Positions 49,366 through 58,822 of a stretch of 64,000 nt of DNA are shown one piece after another (the first letter of the stretch is position 1; the number at the start of each line of letters is the position of its first letter). The notes beneath the pieces are model-generated. The model did no database searches. It saw only the letters and a program-made list of their open reading frames with translations, and was not told the origin of the DNA. Both the position numbers and the translations under genes were made by a program. The DNA lies in contig JAEXOR010000014.1 of assembly GCA_023439185.1 (NCBI GenBank), positions 1 through 64,000 on the forward strand, read 5' to 3'. This stretch comes from Bacillota bacterium. Its GTDB lineage: Bacteria > Bacillota > Desulfotomaculia > Desulfotomaculales > Desulfallaceae.

Positions 49366-50979
49366 TTATGCCTTTGTGAAAACATCTCTGTTTCTAAATC
49401 CAAACAACCCGATTCCCGTCAGTGCGGCCGAGAAGCAAAGGAGCCAGACCAGCGGCAGCAGCGGCAGATTTGCGATATCAATGGTATAGTGGGCATAAGC
49501 GAAAGGTGAAAAAGCCATCGCCGACCAGTCGATGATCTGCGCTTCCCAGGCAAACTCCAATATGGCAAACGATAGCCAGACCACCCACCCCAGTGCCGTT
49601 ATGCGGGGCCACAAGCCATACAATAAGGCCGCCACACCCAATAGTATCCAGACGGGCGGTATCTTTGCAACGCACATGGCCAAAACAGGCCAAAATTTAT
49701 TGCTGACATCACCGGCTGCCAGCCCGTAAATCAGCCCCCCGGCAATGCCCATAACCAATAGCAAGGCGGCGGAGCATAAAGCGGCAACAATTACATGGCT
49801 GCTCATCAATCCCATGCGGCTGACCCGCTTATCCAGCAGCATTTCCACCCTGCCTTCATTTTCTTCTTTTTTCAGCCGCAGCACGGCGGTCATGGCATAG
49901 GCAGCCACAAACAGGGAGATCAGGTAGATACTGACGCCGATAAAAACATAGCCCAAGCCCGCCTCGTCAGACCAGCTTGTGCCCCCCAGGCCAGACAGCC
50001 AATCACTCATGCCTCCGGCAATGGATAAACCGGGAGAAATGGCCGCAAAAACGGCAATATACAATAACGTCCCCGCCAGCCAGCCGGTAAAAATTCCTTT
50101 CTGCAGTCTCCAGGCCAGGGCCAGGGGACTGGAAAAACGGGGCGCTGCTTCAATCGGCCCGGAACGGGCCATGAATACACCCGCTCCCAAATCCCTGCGG
50201 ACAGAAAGCCCATAGGCCAAAATAACCGGCACGGCCGCAAAGACAACGCAGTACAACAGGCTCCAACCATGATTGGCGGCAAAGGGTTGGGTTAAACGCT
50301 GCCAGGCCATGGGGGTAAACCATCTTATGATGGTATCGCCGCCACCAAAGTTGTTTAAAACCGCCAGCACCAGCCCCAATCCCAGGGCCGCAGCGCCAAT
50401 ACCCCGGGCTGTCCCGCTGCTTTCCTTGAGTTGAACACCTAAAGCGCCGATGCCGGCAAAAAAGCACCCAATGGTTGACATGGTCGCCCCAAAGAGCAGG
50501 GAACCCCCCACGGCGCCCCCAAGGGCCATGATACTCAGGGCAATCAGTACCCCTGCCGCCAGATTTCCCATACCGGTCAGAAGCAGCACCGCAGTCAATC
50601 CGGCATAACGGCCCACCATACCGGCGCGGATCAACTCACTGCGGCCTGTTTCTTCATCTGTACGGGTGTGCCGGATCACGGTCAGCAGGCTGCCGATCCC
50701 CAGGGCAAGGGCCAGTTGAGATACCCCCCGCCAGACAATGGCTCCTGCCAGGTCAAATGACATGACCGGGCCCAGGAGAGCAGAAATCAACGCATCCTGA
50801 TTAAATTCAGCCAGCACCAGATCCAGTCCCTGACCGGCCAAAGCGGTGAAAGTAGCTGCCGTTACCCAAACCAGAAGCACGGGAAGGAATGTCCACAAAG
50901 GCAGCAGAAAGCGGTCCCGGCGCAAAAACAGCCTGAAGAGTATTCCGGTACCGGCAAAATCACTGGCTCTCATTCCCAA
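49366..50979 (-). CDS. ABC-2 type exporter permease (polyketide-antibiotic exporter-like)
   Basis: 537 residues, GGAGGAGC before ATG 50979. About 12 hydrophobic helices in two halves, with the large family's start (FRLFLRRDRFLLPLWTF), RHTRTDEETGRSELI near 110 and RLKKEENEGRVEMLLDKRVSR near 370 in the two coupling loops. The two loop motifs are typical of the large permeases paired with drug-exporter ATPases in Firmicutes and Actinobacteria. It overlaps the ATPase gene by 10 bases. Substrate unknown; TetR control suggests a toxic compound. Confidence 0.75.
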   Translation of the reverse strand: MGMRASDFAGTGILFRLFLRRDRFLLPLWTFLPVLLVWVTAATFTALAGQGLDLVLAEFNQDALISALLGPVMSFDLAGAIVWRGVSQLALALGIGSLLTVIRHTRTDEETGRSELIRAGMVGRYAGLTAVLLLTGMGNLAAGVLIALSIMALGGAVGGSLLFGATMSTIGCFFAGIGALGVQLKESSGTARGIGAAALGLGLVLAVLNNFGGGDTIIRWFTPMAWQRLTQPFAANHGWSLLYCVVFAAVPVILAYGLSVRRDLGAGVFMARSGPIEAAPRFSSPLALAWRLQKGIFTGWLAGTLLYIAVFAAISPGLSIAGGMSDWLSGLGGTSWSDEAGLGYVFIGVSIYLISLFVAAYAMTAVLRLKKEENEGRVEMLLDKRVSRMGLMSSHVIVAALCSAALLLVMGIAGGLIYGLAAGDVSNKFWPVLAMCVAKIPPVWILLGVAALLYGLWPRITALGWVVWLSFAILEFAWEAQIIDWSAMAFSPFAYAHYTIDIANLPLLPLVWLLCFSAALTGIGLFGFRNRDVFTKA

Positions 50980-51878
50980 GCTCCTCCTCTTTCATCTATC
51001 TCGCCTCCATAATGGCGCATGAACAGTTCCTCCAGGCTGGGCGGTTCAACCGTTAAAGATTTAATCCCCAGGGGCAGCAGAGCCTCCAACACCTCCGTCA
51101 TGGCAGCGGAATCCGCAGAAAAACGATACTTCAACCCATCCCGGTATAGATCATGAACTCCGGACAATTCTGCCAAACCGGCGGCAGCGCTGCCGGTCTC
51201 CACGTTAACGGTGCTGCGGGTAAGATGCCGAAGAGCGGACAAAGTTCCCGATTCCACGATCCGCCCCTGCCGGATAATGCTTACCCGGTCGCAAAGAGCC
51301 TCCACCTCAGACAGGATGTGGCTTGACAGGAGCACGGTCCGGCCGGCTTTTTTCACTTCCGTCACACATTCCTGAAAAATAATCTCCATCAGGGGGTCCA
51401 ACCCCGAAGTGGGCTCGTCTAAAAGATATAATTCCGCGTCACAGGCAAAGGCCGCTACCAAAGCTACCTTTTGACGGTTTCCTTTGGAGTAGGTCCTGCT
51501 TTTTTTGGCCGGATCAAGCTGAAACCGTTCCAGTAATTGTTTTTTTCGGGAAACGTCAAGCCCTCCATGGAGCCGTCCCAGCAGATCGATGATTTCTCCC
51601 CCGGACAGATCGGGCCACAGGGTAACATCTCCGGGAACATAGGCTAAACGGCGGTGCAGTGACACGGCATCCAACCAGGGATCTCCGCCAAGCAGTGTAA
51701 TTTTTCCCGCTGTTTTGCGCAAAATCCCCAGCAGGATGCGAATCGCGGTAGACTTTCCGGCGCCGTTGGGGCCGATAAATCCGTGTATTTCTCCTTGTCG
51801 CACGGTGAGATCAATGCCCTTTAAGGCCCGGGTGGCGCCAAAGGACTTGGTCAGTTTTTGAATTTGAATCACATTCAT
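50970..51878 (-). CDS. ABC exporter ATP-binding protein
   Basis: 302 residues with a complete nucleotide-binding domain: Walker A GPNGAGKST near 38, Q-loop region RLAYVPGD, signature YSKGNRQKVAL near 133 (the usual variant in this subfamily), Walker B LYLLDEPTSGLDP and H-loop LLSSHILSEV. The C-terminal 80 residues form the family's small accessory domain (ALLPLGIKSLTVEPPSLEELFM). Works with the adjacent permease. Confidence 0.88.
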   Translation of the reverse strand: MNVIQIQKLTKSFGATRALKGIDLTVRQGEIHGFIGPNGAGKSTAIRILLGILRKTAGKITLLGGDPWLDAVSLHRRLAYVPGDVTLWPDLSGGEIIDLLGRLHGGLDVSRKKQLLERFQLDPAKKSRTYSKGNRQKVALVAAFACDAELYLLDEPTSGLDPLMEIIFQECVTEVKKAGRTVLLSSHILSEVEALCDRVSIIRQGRIVESGTLSALRHLTRSTVNVETGSAAAGLAELSGVHDLYRDGLKYRFSADSAAMTEVLEALLPLGIKSLTVEPPSLEELFMRHYGGEIDERGGAWE

Positions 51879-51901
51879 GTACCATTCCCCCCTGATTTAT
51901 A

Positions 51902-51998
51902 TGTTTTATAACAAAACAGTATATATCTCTATAATATTTGGGAGCAAGGCCGGCGTCAACAAGTTTTATATTTTTTATATTGACTCATTATAAAACTT
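51902..51998. promoter_or_regulatory. Divergent control region with two TetR-type operator candidates
   Basis: Between the divergent exporter and TetR genes lie two AT-rich inverted repeats: TGTTTT-ATAAC-AAAACA (51902-51918) near the exporter start and AAGTTTTATA / TATAAAACTT (51961-51970 and 51989-51998) near the regulator start. The second overlaps a TTGACT/TATAAA-like promoter region. Both share TTTTATA and fit TetR autoregulation and exporter repression. Confidence 0.5.
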
Positions 51999-52027
51999 TT
52001 AGTAGGATTAAAACGAGGTGCGAGTAA

Positions 52028-52630
52028 ATGAACGGATATAAACGCAGAACAGAGTTTAAAAAAAATAAAATACGCACAGCCGCTTTAGAGCTTTTCCGTG
52101 CGTACGGTACGGATAAAACCAGCATCAACGAAATTGCCCAAAGGGCAGGAGTTGCGCCGGCCAGTATTTATAATTATTTCGGTAGCAAGGAAGGCCTGGT
52201 GCAGGACACGGTGCTGACCCTCCTTGAAAGCGCCTTGGAAGCGAAAAAAGAACTGTGGGAAAGCGACCTCCCTTTTCCTGAATTAATGGAACGTGCCGTA
52301 ACCATCCAGAATGATTTTATTGCCCAAACCAACCCGGAGTTTCTCAAAGCCTTGCTTGACACCGACCCGGAGATAAAAAAGCTGACGGATGATTTTTACA
52401 AACACAGATACCCCTATATCGTAGGCAAATTTATTGAGAAAGGGCGCAGGGAAGGATATATACACAGAGAGCTTTCCATTGAAGCAGCCACGCTATATTT
52501 AAAAATGTATCAGGATGCCGTTCAGCAGCCTGATGTACTGAAGAGTGGGAACAAAGAGCTGTTGAAGGAATTATATGATTTAATGCTGTACGGGCTGGCC
52601 GGCAGGCCCGCTGCCGATAAAACAAAGTAA
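52028..52630 (+). CDS. TetR/AcrR-family regulator of the exporter
   Basis: 200 residues, GAGGTGCGAGTAA before ATG 52028. The N-terminal helix-turn-helix reads FRAYGTDKTSINEIAQRAGV followed by the PASIYNYFGSKEGLV recognition helix. The C-terminal ligand domain is helical. Divergent from the ABC exporter with two candidate operators between them, so it probably represses the exporter until its ligand binds. Confidence 0.85.
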   Translation: MNGYKRRTEFKKNKIRTAALELFRAYGTDKTSINEIAQRAGVAPASIYNYFGSKEGLVQDTVLTLLESALEAKKELWESDLPFPELMERAVTIQNDFIAQTNPEFLKALLDTDPEIKKLTDDFYKHRYPYIVGKFIEKGRREGYIHRELSIEAATLYLKMYQDAVQQPDVLKSGNKELLKELYDLMLYGLAGRPAADKTK

Positions 52631-52695
52631 CTTAAAATCTTCATTTCATTAGGACAGATCAGATCAAAAGATATGCTGGATGTTAATAGCAAAAT

Positions 52696-52743
52696 GACCA
52701 TCCCGATCACTTTTTCATTACACTTTGAGTGATCGGGGTGGTC
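52696..52743 (-). terminator. Terminator between TetR and PAS-kinase genes
   Basis: GACCATCCCGATCACT (52696-52711) and AGTGATCGGGGTGGTC (52728-52743) form a 16-bp stem with one G-T pair. On the minus strand it follows the kinase stop (52756) and leads into ATTTTGC; it can also stop the convergent TetR transcript. Confidence 0.7.
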
Positions 52744-52755
52744 AATGGAATATTA

Positions 52756-54270
52756 CTAAGCTATCAATACAGAAGCACTGTCTCCTTGTGTTCCCTTAAG
52801 AGCCGGTAAAAATATAGAAAAAGTTGTCCCTGCTTCGGAACTGACTACTTTAATTTCCCCTTGATGATCAGTAATAATGCGATTGGAAATAGCCAATCCC
52901 AATCCCGTGCCATCTCCTTTGGTACTGAAGAAAGGGTTAAATATTTTATTAAGTACCTCTTCGGGAATGCCTGCTCCGTTATCAATAAAATCAACGATCA
53001 CCTGGGATTGATCATGTGACGCCGCCGATTTAATTGTAAGCACTCCTTTTTCGCTCATAGCCTGGAAAGCGTTGCTAATGATGTTTAAAAACACCTGGCT
53101 AAGCTGGTTCTTGTCCCCAGACACAGGGGGCAGCGTGGGGGCCAAAACTTTATTGATTTCTATGCCTTGGCGCAAAGCCTCGTTTTCTATCAAAAACATT
53201 ACTTCGCTTAAAAGCTTGTTAATATCGAGCATTTGAATTCTTGATGGTTTTGGCTTGGCCAGGTTTAAGAAATCAGTTATGATTTGATTAACCCGGTCAA
53301 TTTCCGATAATATCAGGCCCAACTTGTCGTCATAATTTTTAATTTCCTTTTTGTGAAATTCTTCATTGAGCATTTGTACAAAACCGCGTACTGTGGTCAT
53401 AGGATTTCTAATTTCATGAGCCATTCCAGCCGCCAGCTCTCCAATTATTGAGAGCTTTTCACTTTTAGCCAGTTGTGATTCAATTTCTTTTATTTTGGTA
53501 ATATCTTTAAAAAACATCATCGTTCCGCACGGCTCATCGTCTTTTAACAAGTAGGTATCGCAGATACAATAATACTCATCATTATTATTATAAAAAACCA
53601 ACTCCTGATCCCGTATCTCCTCTTGTTTGGTTAAAGAGTGCATAATTTTTGCCGGATCCTTTATAATTTGTCCTATTAATTCACCAAATTCCTGGCCAAT
53701 CAATTTCCGACTAAAACCGAAACACTTTTCAGCATAATTATTTAACATAGTTATTCTGAAACCTTTATCCAATGCAACAACACCAGTATTAATAGTGTTT
53801 AATATAATTTCGGATTGTTTCAGCAATTTATTATAACTAACTTCATGGGTAATATCTTGAAATATACAAAGTGCACCAGATCTGAACTTGTTGCTGCTAA
53901 AAATAGGGTAAATATGTAAGTTAACTGATACTACAGTGTGTTCATCAATAAGCAAATTATCCAAACAATTTAGGATTGGAATTCCAAAATCAAGAATTCT
54001 AACTACTTCCTCGTCTCCAAAATCCATTTCCTTAAGACATATTTCGCCGTCTCTTGACGAAACTTCTGAAAGGTATAAATCAACAAAAGCTTTATTGGTT
54101 TTCACTACTTCGCCTTGCTTATCCAACACTAAAATGGGTTGGTCAATTCTGTGTAATATATCATCAGATATTTTCTTAATAATTTTTTTTCCGTTAGGAT
54201 CCAAAATATGACTAACTAACATCGTTAAAGGCAATGATTGTATGTCTTGTGCAGAATATGATATAAACAT
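52756..54270 (-). CDS. PAS-containing sensor histidine kinase, sporulation-kinase-like
   Basis: 504 residues; a near-full ribosome-site match (AAGGAGGTGAT) lies 9 bases before the ATG. Three PAS regions are likely (about 35-110, 110-150 weak, and 155-270 with GVVALDKGFRITMLNNYAEKCF). The HisKA motif AHEIRNPMTTVRGFVQML has its His near 284, and the ATPase shows NQLSQVFLNIISNAFQAM (N box), DNGAGIPEEVLNKIFNPFFS and GTGLGLAIS. No membrane helices. The NtrB/Kin-like type matches the cytoplasmic kinases that feed Spo0A in Firmicutes; no cognate regulator is adjacent, so it is an orphan. Confidence 0.82.
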   Translation of the reverse strand: MFISYSAQDIQSLPLTMLVSHILDPNGKKIIKKISDDILHRIDQPILVLDKQGEVVKTNKAFVDLYLSEVSSRDGEICLKEMDFGDEEVVRILDFGIPILNCLDNLLIDEHTVVSVNLHIYPIFSSNKFRSGALCIFQDITHEVSYNKLLKQSEIILNTINTGVVALDKGFRITMLNNYAEKCFGFSRKLIGQEFGELIGQIIKDPAKIMHSLTKQEEIRDQELVFYNNNDEYYCICDTYLLKDDEPCGTMMFFKDITKIKEIESQLAKSEKLSIIGELAAGMAHEIRNPMTTVRGFVQMLNEEFHKKEIKNYDDKLGLILSEIDRVNQIITDFLNLAKPKPSRIQMLDINKLLSEVMFLIENEALRQGIEINKVLAPTLPPVSGDKNQLSQVFLNIISNAFQAMSEKGVLTIKSAASHDQSQVIVDFIDNGAGIPEEVLNKIFNPFFSTKGDGTGLGLAISNRIITDHQGEIKVVSSEAGTTFSIFLPALKGTQGDSASVLIA

Positions 54271-54386
54271 CCGGGGCGCATCACCTCCTTAATCAAGTGC
54301 TTTACTATTTTGACACTAATCTTACTTTATCCTTTTAAAAACTTGGGCATTTTAACCAAAAATATAAAGAAATAAAAAACAGAACA

Positions 54387-54404
54387 ACCCGCCATTTGGC
54401 GGGT
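54387..54404 (-). terminator. Terminator after the GGDEF/HD-GYP gene
   Basis: ACCCGCC-ATTT-GGCGGGT is a perfect 7-bp GC stem. On the minus strand it is followed by TGTTCTGTTTTTT, a good U-tract. It lies in the 293-base gap after the GGDEF/HD-GYP stop, which has no other feature I can support apart from the kinase's leader. Confidence 0.75.
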
Positions 54405-54563
54405 AATTTCAGCGAGGCAGCTAACCTTGAAATTTGGTAAAACCGTTCCCTTCTGTTAAATGTGACATATTTCAAATGCCTTGTTCCGTATATACTTTCG
54501 AAATGGACACTCGTTTCGGCATGCTACGGCGGATTTGATTTGTAAACCTTTGAAAATACTTCC

Positions 54564-56261
54564 TTATTCCTTTTGGCAACTGGAAGCATTTTTATATTTT
54601 TGACCATTAAACTTAAAGTCATCCATGATTAAGTTCATAAAAATCGTAACTAAAGTAGGATCAAACTGGGTTCCAGCTTTGGAACAAATTTCTTGCAGAG
54701 CTTCGTTTATCGTCTTGGCCGCTTTATAAGGCTGCTGGTGGGTCATGACGTCATAGGCGTCCAAAATGGCTATGATACGCGACAAAAGAGGAATCTCTTC
54801 TTCCTTAAGTCCCTGTGGATAGCCTTGGCCGTTCCACCATTCATGATGATATAAAATGATATCGGCAAGATGAGCAAATTCTCCGGACGCATGAGCAATC
54901 CGATAGCCAATTTCAACATGTTTTTTCATCATCAGCCACTCTGATTCATTCAGAGGAGACTTCTTCAGCACAATATCTTCCGTAATACCGATTTTACCTA
55001 TGTCGTGTAACTTTATAGCCTGCACAAGGTGATTAAGGTTTTCCCTGGAAAAATTAAGAATTAGCGCAAACTCTTTAGCGAGCAACTCCAATCTTTCAAT
55101 GTGTCCTTTGGTCTCATAATCTTTTTTCTGTAACAATTTACTTAAAGCTTCGGCGATAGCCCATCTTGTTTTTTTACCTTCGATAATCTTACACTCATAC
55201 ATTAATTCTTCAGCTTCTTTTAAGACCTTGAATAAATCTGTTTCACGATCGTTTTTAGTTGCCACACCCAGGGATATATTTAAAGGGATATCCGTCTCCC
55301 GATTGCTTTTGCAGGATTCGTTAATCTTATGCGCAATATCAAGAGCTGTTTTTTTGTCTGCATGGGGAAGAATAACAGCAAACTCATCACCGCCCCATCT
55401 GGCTATGATATCATTTTGACGGCAAGATTGCTGAATAATGGCGGCCATTCTTTTAAGCCAATTATCTCCCGCCTGATGACCAAAAACATCATTAACGAAT
55501 TTTAACCCGTTCATATCGCCGACAAGCAAAGAAATGGGCAGGCAGCTATCGTTTTTCGCCAGCTCTAGCATTTTTTTATCAAAATAAATTTTATTATATA
55601 ATCCGGTTAATCCGTCGTGGAAAGTAAGGCGATCCAGTCCTTGCTCAATCTCAGCCTTTTGCTTTTTAAAAAATAGTTGAATAAGCCCGATTGCGTTCAA
55701 GAATAAGATTATTTGTGAAACAATATAGGGGGCCATTTGGGGCATTTTTAGAAGAAAAGAAAAAATAACGGTATTGCAAACCCAGGCTATATTTAATAAA
55801 CCTAAAAATACAGCGAGATTGCCATACCTTTTGGACGAACTAATCATGGCTACGCCTATCCAGAAGAATAAAGCAAATACCGCTAAACTGGTATATTTAA
55901 TCATTTGCAGATCCGACCAATGCCGGTTTGAGAAAAAAATAAATATTAATAACCAGAATACCCCTACACATAAAAGTAGAGATATTCTGGTTTTGACTTT
56001 CAGAAATATTAAAGTGCCCCAAGATATTAAAAGGTTTGCACAGAAATATGAACTCAGACTAAGAAGTAAAATCAGGTGATTCTTCCTCAGCAAGTCGGGG
56101 AAGAAAGCATCCAAACTATAATTTAACGCAATAACGGCCCATCCAATAAACCACAGGCCGAGGAAAAGCCTGCGTTCAAACATAAAGATGTAAAAGTATA
56201 ACACTAATAAAACAGAAATGGCACCGAGCGAGGCGATTAACAGCAAGGTGGAAGTTTGCAT
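54564..56261 (-). CDS. Membrane GGDEF + HD-GYP cyclic-di-GMP enzyme
   Basis: 565 residues from ATG 56261 (TTGGAG 5 bases upstream; the frame opens at 56378 without a ribosome site). Residues 1-210 hold about seven membrane helices. The GGDEF domain has DGLTGLYNKIYFDKK, then the active-site RWGGDEFAVILPHA near 288, and the HD-GYP domain has HDIGKIGI near 419 and HHEWWNGQGYPQG near 474. Both synthesis and hydrolysis motifs are intact, so the protein may make or degrade c-di-GMP depending on the membrane signal. Monocistronic. Confidence 0.85.
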   Translation of the reverse strand: MQTSTLLLIASLGAISVLLVLYFYIFMFERRLFLGLWFIGWAVIALNYSLDAFFPDLLRKNHLILLLSLSSYFCANLLISWGTLIFLKVKTRISLLLCVGVFWLLIFIFFSNRHWSDLQMIKYTSLAVFALFFWIGVAMISSSKRYGNLAVFLGLLNIAWVCNTVIFSFLLKMPQMAPYIVSQIILFLNAIGLIQLFFKKQKAEIEQGLDRLTFHDGLTGLYNKIYFDKKMLELAKNDSCLPISLLVGDMNGLKFVNDVFGHQAGDNWLKRMAAIIQQSCRQNDIIARWGGDEFAVILPHADKKTALDIAHKINESCKSNRETDIPLNISLGVATKNDRETDLFKVLKEAEELMYECKIIEGKKTRWAIAEALSKLLQKKDYETKGHIERLELLAKEFALILNFSRENLNHLVQAIKLHDIGKIGITEDIVLKKSPLNESEWLMMKKHVEIGYRIAHASGEFAHLADIILYHHEWWNGQGYPQGLKEEEIPLLSRIIAILDAYDVMTHQQPYKAAKTINEALQEICSKAGTQFDPTLVTIFMNLIMDDFKFNGQKYKNASSCQKE

Positions 56262-56476
56262 AAACGCTCCAACTAAAAGCGATCTGACTTTTAAATCAAT
56301 ATTACCAGAAAATATTGTAGACAGCCAGATTATTTTCAACCTGCAAATTAAGCTCCCCGATTCCAAAATATTTGACACAATGGAACGTCAGACTAATTCC
56401 TGAAAGGGATTCTCATGAATTATATCGCTACGGTTTTGTCAGCGTATAGTACGATATTGCGGGATTGGTAAAGCGA

Positions 56477-58096
56477 TCATTTCATATTAAAAGAGACTTC
56501 CTGTGCGGGCTCTCGCTGTTCTCCCGCACTTGGTTCACTAACTTTGCGCACAGTGGTGCGCAGCGGCAGTTCTTTAAGGAAAAACGTAAGCACCAGCGCC
56601 ACCGCCAGAACGATCGTCCCGGTTAGAAATACGTTGGCCAGGGAGGTTGCCAGGGCCTGCCTCAACGCTTCCACAAGCTGGGCAAAGACCGGCTGAACCG
56701 CCTCGGGAAGACCATTTTGGATGCCGTTTAGCCTGGGTTGATCCAGCAACAGTTGGGGTTCCATTAGTTTAGTCAGCCTGCCGGACATTTCCGGGTCCAG
56801 GCCCAATGTATTACCTCCGGAAATAAGACCATTCATCTTATTGGCTATGCTTGTGGAAAGGACGGTGCCCATCACCGCGATCCCGATGGTCCCGCCCAGG
56901 TTGCGGAATAGCTGCACCGAAGCCGTGGCCACACCCAAATCCTTCGAGTCCACGGCATTTTGCACCGCCAGCATGAACACAGGCATGCCCAAGCCAAGGC
57001 CGAAACCGAAAATAATCATGCTGAGCACGGCCACGGGGATACTGTCCATAACCACCATCATAAACATGCCGACTACCATGATCGCCATACCCCCGAGGGC
57101 CAAGTTTTTGTATTTGCCCGTCCTGGTCATATATCGCCCGGCATAGGCGCTCATGGCCAGCATGCTGATGGACACGGGCATGGTGACGTAACCGGCGTAG
57201 GTCGGAGAAATCCCCATCACCCCCTGCACATAAAAGGGCATATACATAAGGGCTCCCATCATGCCGGCAAACATCATAAAACCGACCAGGTTGGAAATGG
57301 TGACCACGTTGCTTTTAAATAACTCCAGAGGCAAAACCGGAGTCTTGACCCTTATCTCGGTAAAGATAAATAGCGACAGCGCCGCCAGTGTAAAAGCGAA
57401 CAGTCCGACGATCACAGGTGAAGTCCACGCATACTTTGTACCCGCCCATGAAAACCCAAGCAGCATCGGGACGATGGTCAGGGTCAGCAGCAAAGAACCC
57501 GGATAATCTATTGACTGAGACTCCTGCCTCTCCACCGTGGGGAAAAGCAATAAAATCATAAAAAAGGCGATTAACCCCAGGGGGAGAAAAACCCAGAAGA
57601 TCCAGTGCCAATCAAAATGGTCCACAATATAGCCGCCCATTCCCGGGCCGAGGACGCTGGACAGCCCGAAGGCCGCGCTCATCAGTCCCGCCCAGCGGCC
57701 TCTTTCCCGGGGCGAAAACAAATCACCGATGGCTGTGAAGGCTGTGGCCATGATAATCCCCGCTCCCGTTCCCTGAATCCCCCGGTAAATAATCAGCTGG
57801 ATAATATCCTGCGCGGTTCCGGCCAGGAACGCCCCGCACATAAAGATCGCAATGCCGGATAAAATAAAGTATTTGCGCCCGTAAATATCCGAGAGTTTAC
57901 CCACCAATATAGTGGAAATAGTTGAAGTTAAAAAATAAATGGTCATAATCCAGGTGTAATAGTCCATCCCGCCCAATTTGGCGATAATGCGGGGTAACGC
58001 CACGCCGACGATGGTCTGGTTGACGGAAGCAAAAAACATGGCTGTAACAATGGCAGCCATTATGGTTACTTTACGCTGATATGATAAATGCTCCAT
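56477..58096 (-). CDS. DHA2-family (EmrB/QacA-like) 14-helix MFS drug exporter
   Basis: 539 residues with about 14 membrane helices. The family motifs are visible: GVALPRIIAKLGGMDYYTW near 35, GKLSDIYGRKYFIL (motif A) and the GIQGTGAGIIMATAF and FGLSSVLGPGMGGYIVD (motif C) pair. The next gene upstream in the same direction is a MarR regulator, 40 bases away, so the two form an efflux unit controlled by MarR. Confidence 0.85.
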   Translation of the reverse strand: MEHLSYQRKVTIMAAIVTAMFFASVNQTIVGVALPRIIAKLGGMDYYTWIMTIYFLTSTISTILVGKLSDIYGRKYFILSGIAIFMCGAFLAGTAQDIIQLIIYRGIQGTGAGIIMATAFTAIGDLFSPRERGRWAGLMSAAFGLSSVLGPGMGGYIVDHFDWHWIFWVFLPLGLIAFFMILLLFPTVERQESQSIDYPGSLLLTLTIVPMLLGFSWAGTKYAWTSPVIVGLFAFTLAALSLFIFTEIRVKTPVLPLELFKSNVVTISNLVGFMMFAGMMGALMYMPFYVQGVMGISPTYAGYVTMPVSISMLAMSAYAGRYMTRTGKYKNLALGGMAIMVVGMFMMVVMDSIPVAVLSMIIFGFGLGLGMPVFMLAVQNAVDSKDLGVATASVQLFRNLGGTIGIAVMGTVLSTSIANKMNGLISGGNTLGLDPEMSGRLTKLMEPQLLLDQPRLNGIQNGLPEAVQPVFAQLVEALRQALATSLANVFLTGTIVLAVALVLTFFLKELPLRTTVRKVSEPSAGEQREPAQEVSFNMK

Positions 58097-58136
58097 TTAA
58101 GCAGTCTCCTCAAAATTATTTATGCACACCCTAAGC

Positions 58137-58553
58137 TTATTTTTCAAGGTTATCCGATATTTGATGGTAAATTCGGATCAGGTGCTGAATATCTTCATCC
58201 GGCAGTCCTTGAAAAACCCTCACCGTGACAGCATTTTGCGCCTGGAACAAAGACTCCGCCAACTCTTTTCCTTTCTCTGTAATTTCCAGGTACACGACCC
58301 GGCGGTCTTCTTTGTCTCCCCTGCGTTCGGCATATCCTTCCGCCACCAGCTTGTCCGCGGCGCTGGTAATGGCTCCGGGGGTCGTCTGGGTTACTTCAAC
58401 AAGCTGGGCCGCTTTTTGCGGTCCGGAGCGCAAAAGGGTTTTTAAAATCAGATATTGAGAATGGTTGATCCCTTGCAGTTGTTTGCTCCATTCTTTTTTC
58501 AGCCTTTTTAAAATGAAGTAAAACAATTGGATTAACTCTTCATGTCCGGTCAT
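58137..58553 (-). CDS. MarR-family regulator
   Basis: 138 residues with the winged helix of MarR: SQYLILKTLLRSGPQKAAQL, TPGAITSAADKLVAEGY and the wing ERRGDKEDRRVVYLEITEKG. It is the first gene of the efflux unit and probably represses itself and the exporter. Confidence 0.87.
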   Translation of the reverse strand: MTGHEELIQLFYFILKRLKKEWSKQLQGINHSQYLILKTLLRSGPQKAAQLVEVTQTTPGAITSAADKLVAEGYAERRGDKEDRRVVYLEITEKGKELAESLFQAQNAVTVRVFQGLPDEDIQHLIRIYHQISDNLEK

Positions 58554-58583
58554 ATCATGTTCCCCCGGTAAAATAGTTTAGCT

Positions 58584-58610
58584 TTAAAATATTTAATTTA
58601 AAACATTTAA
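58584..58610. promoter_or_regulatory. AT-rich repeat, possible MarR site
   Basis: TTTAAA occurs at 58584-58589 and 58597-58602, followed by ACATTTAA, in the leader of the MarR gene. The spacing (13 bases) fits a MarR dimer site, but such AT-rich text is common by chance. Confidence 0.3.
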
Positions 58611-58675
58611 CATTCTAATCTTTTACACCTTATAAGTCAATAGCTTTTAGTCAACCACATTTAGGGATGATTTCC

Positions 58676-58704
58676 TTGCTGATTTCCTCGGATAATGTTA
58701 TAAT
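58676..58704 (+). promoter_or_regulatory. Sigma-A promoter of the iorAB-paaK operon
   Basis: TTGCTG (58676-58681) and a perfect TATAAT (58699-58704) are separated by exactly 17 bases, 119 bases before the iorA start. The leader between them and the gene shows no recognised riboswitch. Confidence 0.75.
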
Positions 58705-58822
58705 TTAAAGCAGGCGATGCCTGTCCTTGCAATGTTTTGGGACGGGCTTTCTTTGTTTAAGTGAGTGTTCGAAGCGGACTTTTCAAACCTCCGCTTACAG
58801 TTCGACAGCTTGGGAGGTATTT

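Noticed and set aside
58705..58822. Riboswitch or T-box in the iorA leader
   Set aside because: No conserved T-box or known riboswitch core could be found by eye; the leader is only about 110 bases.
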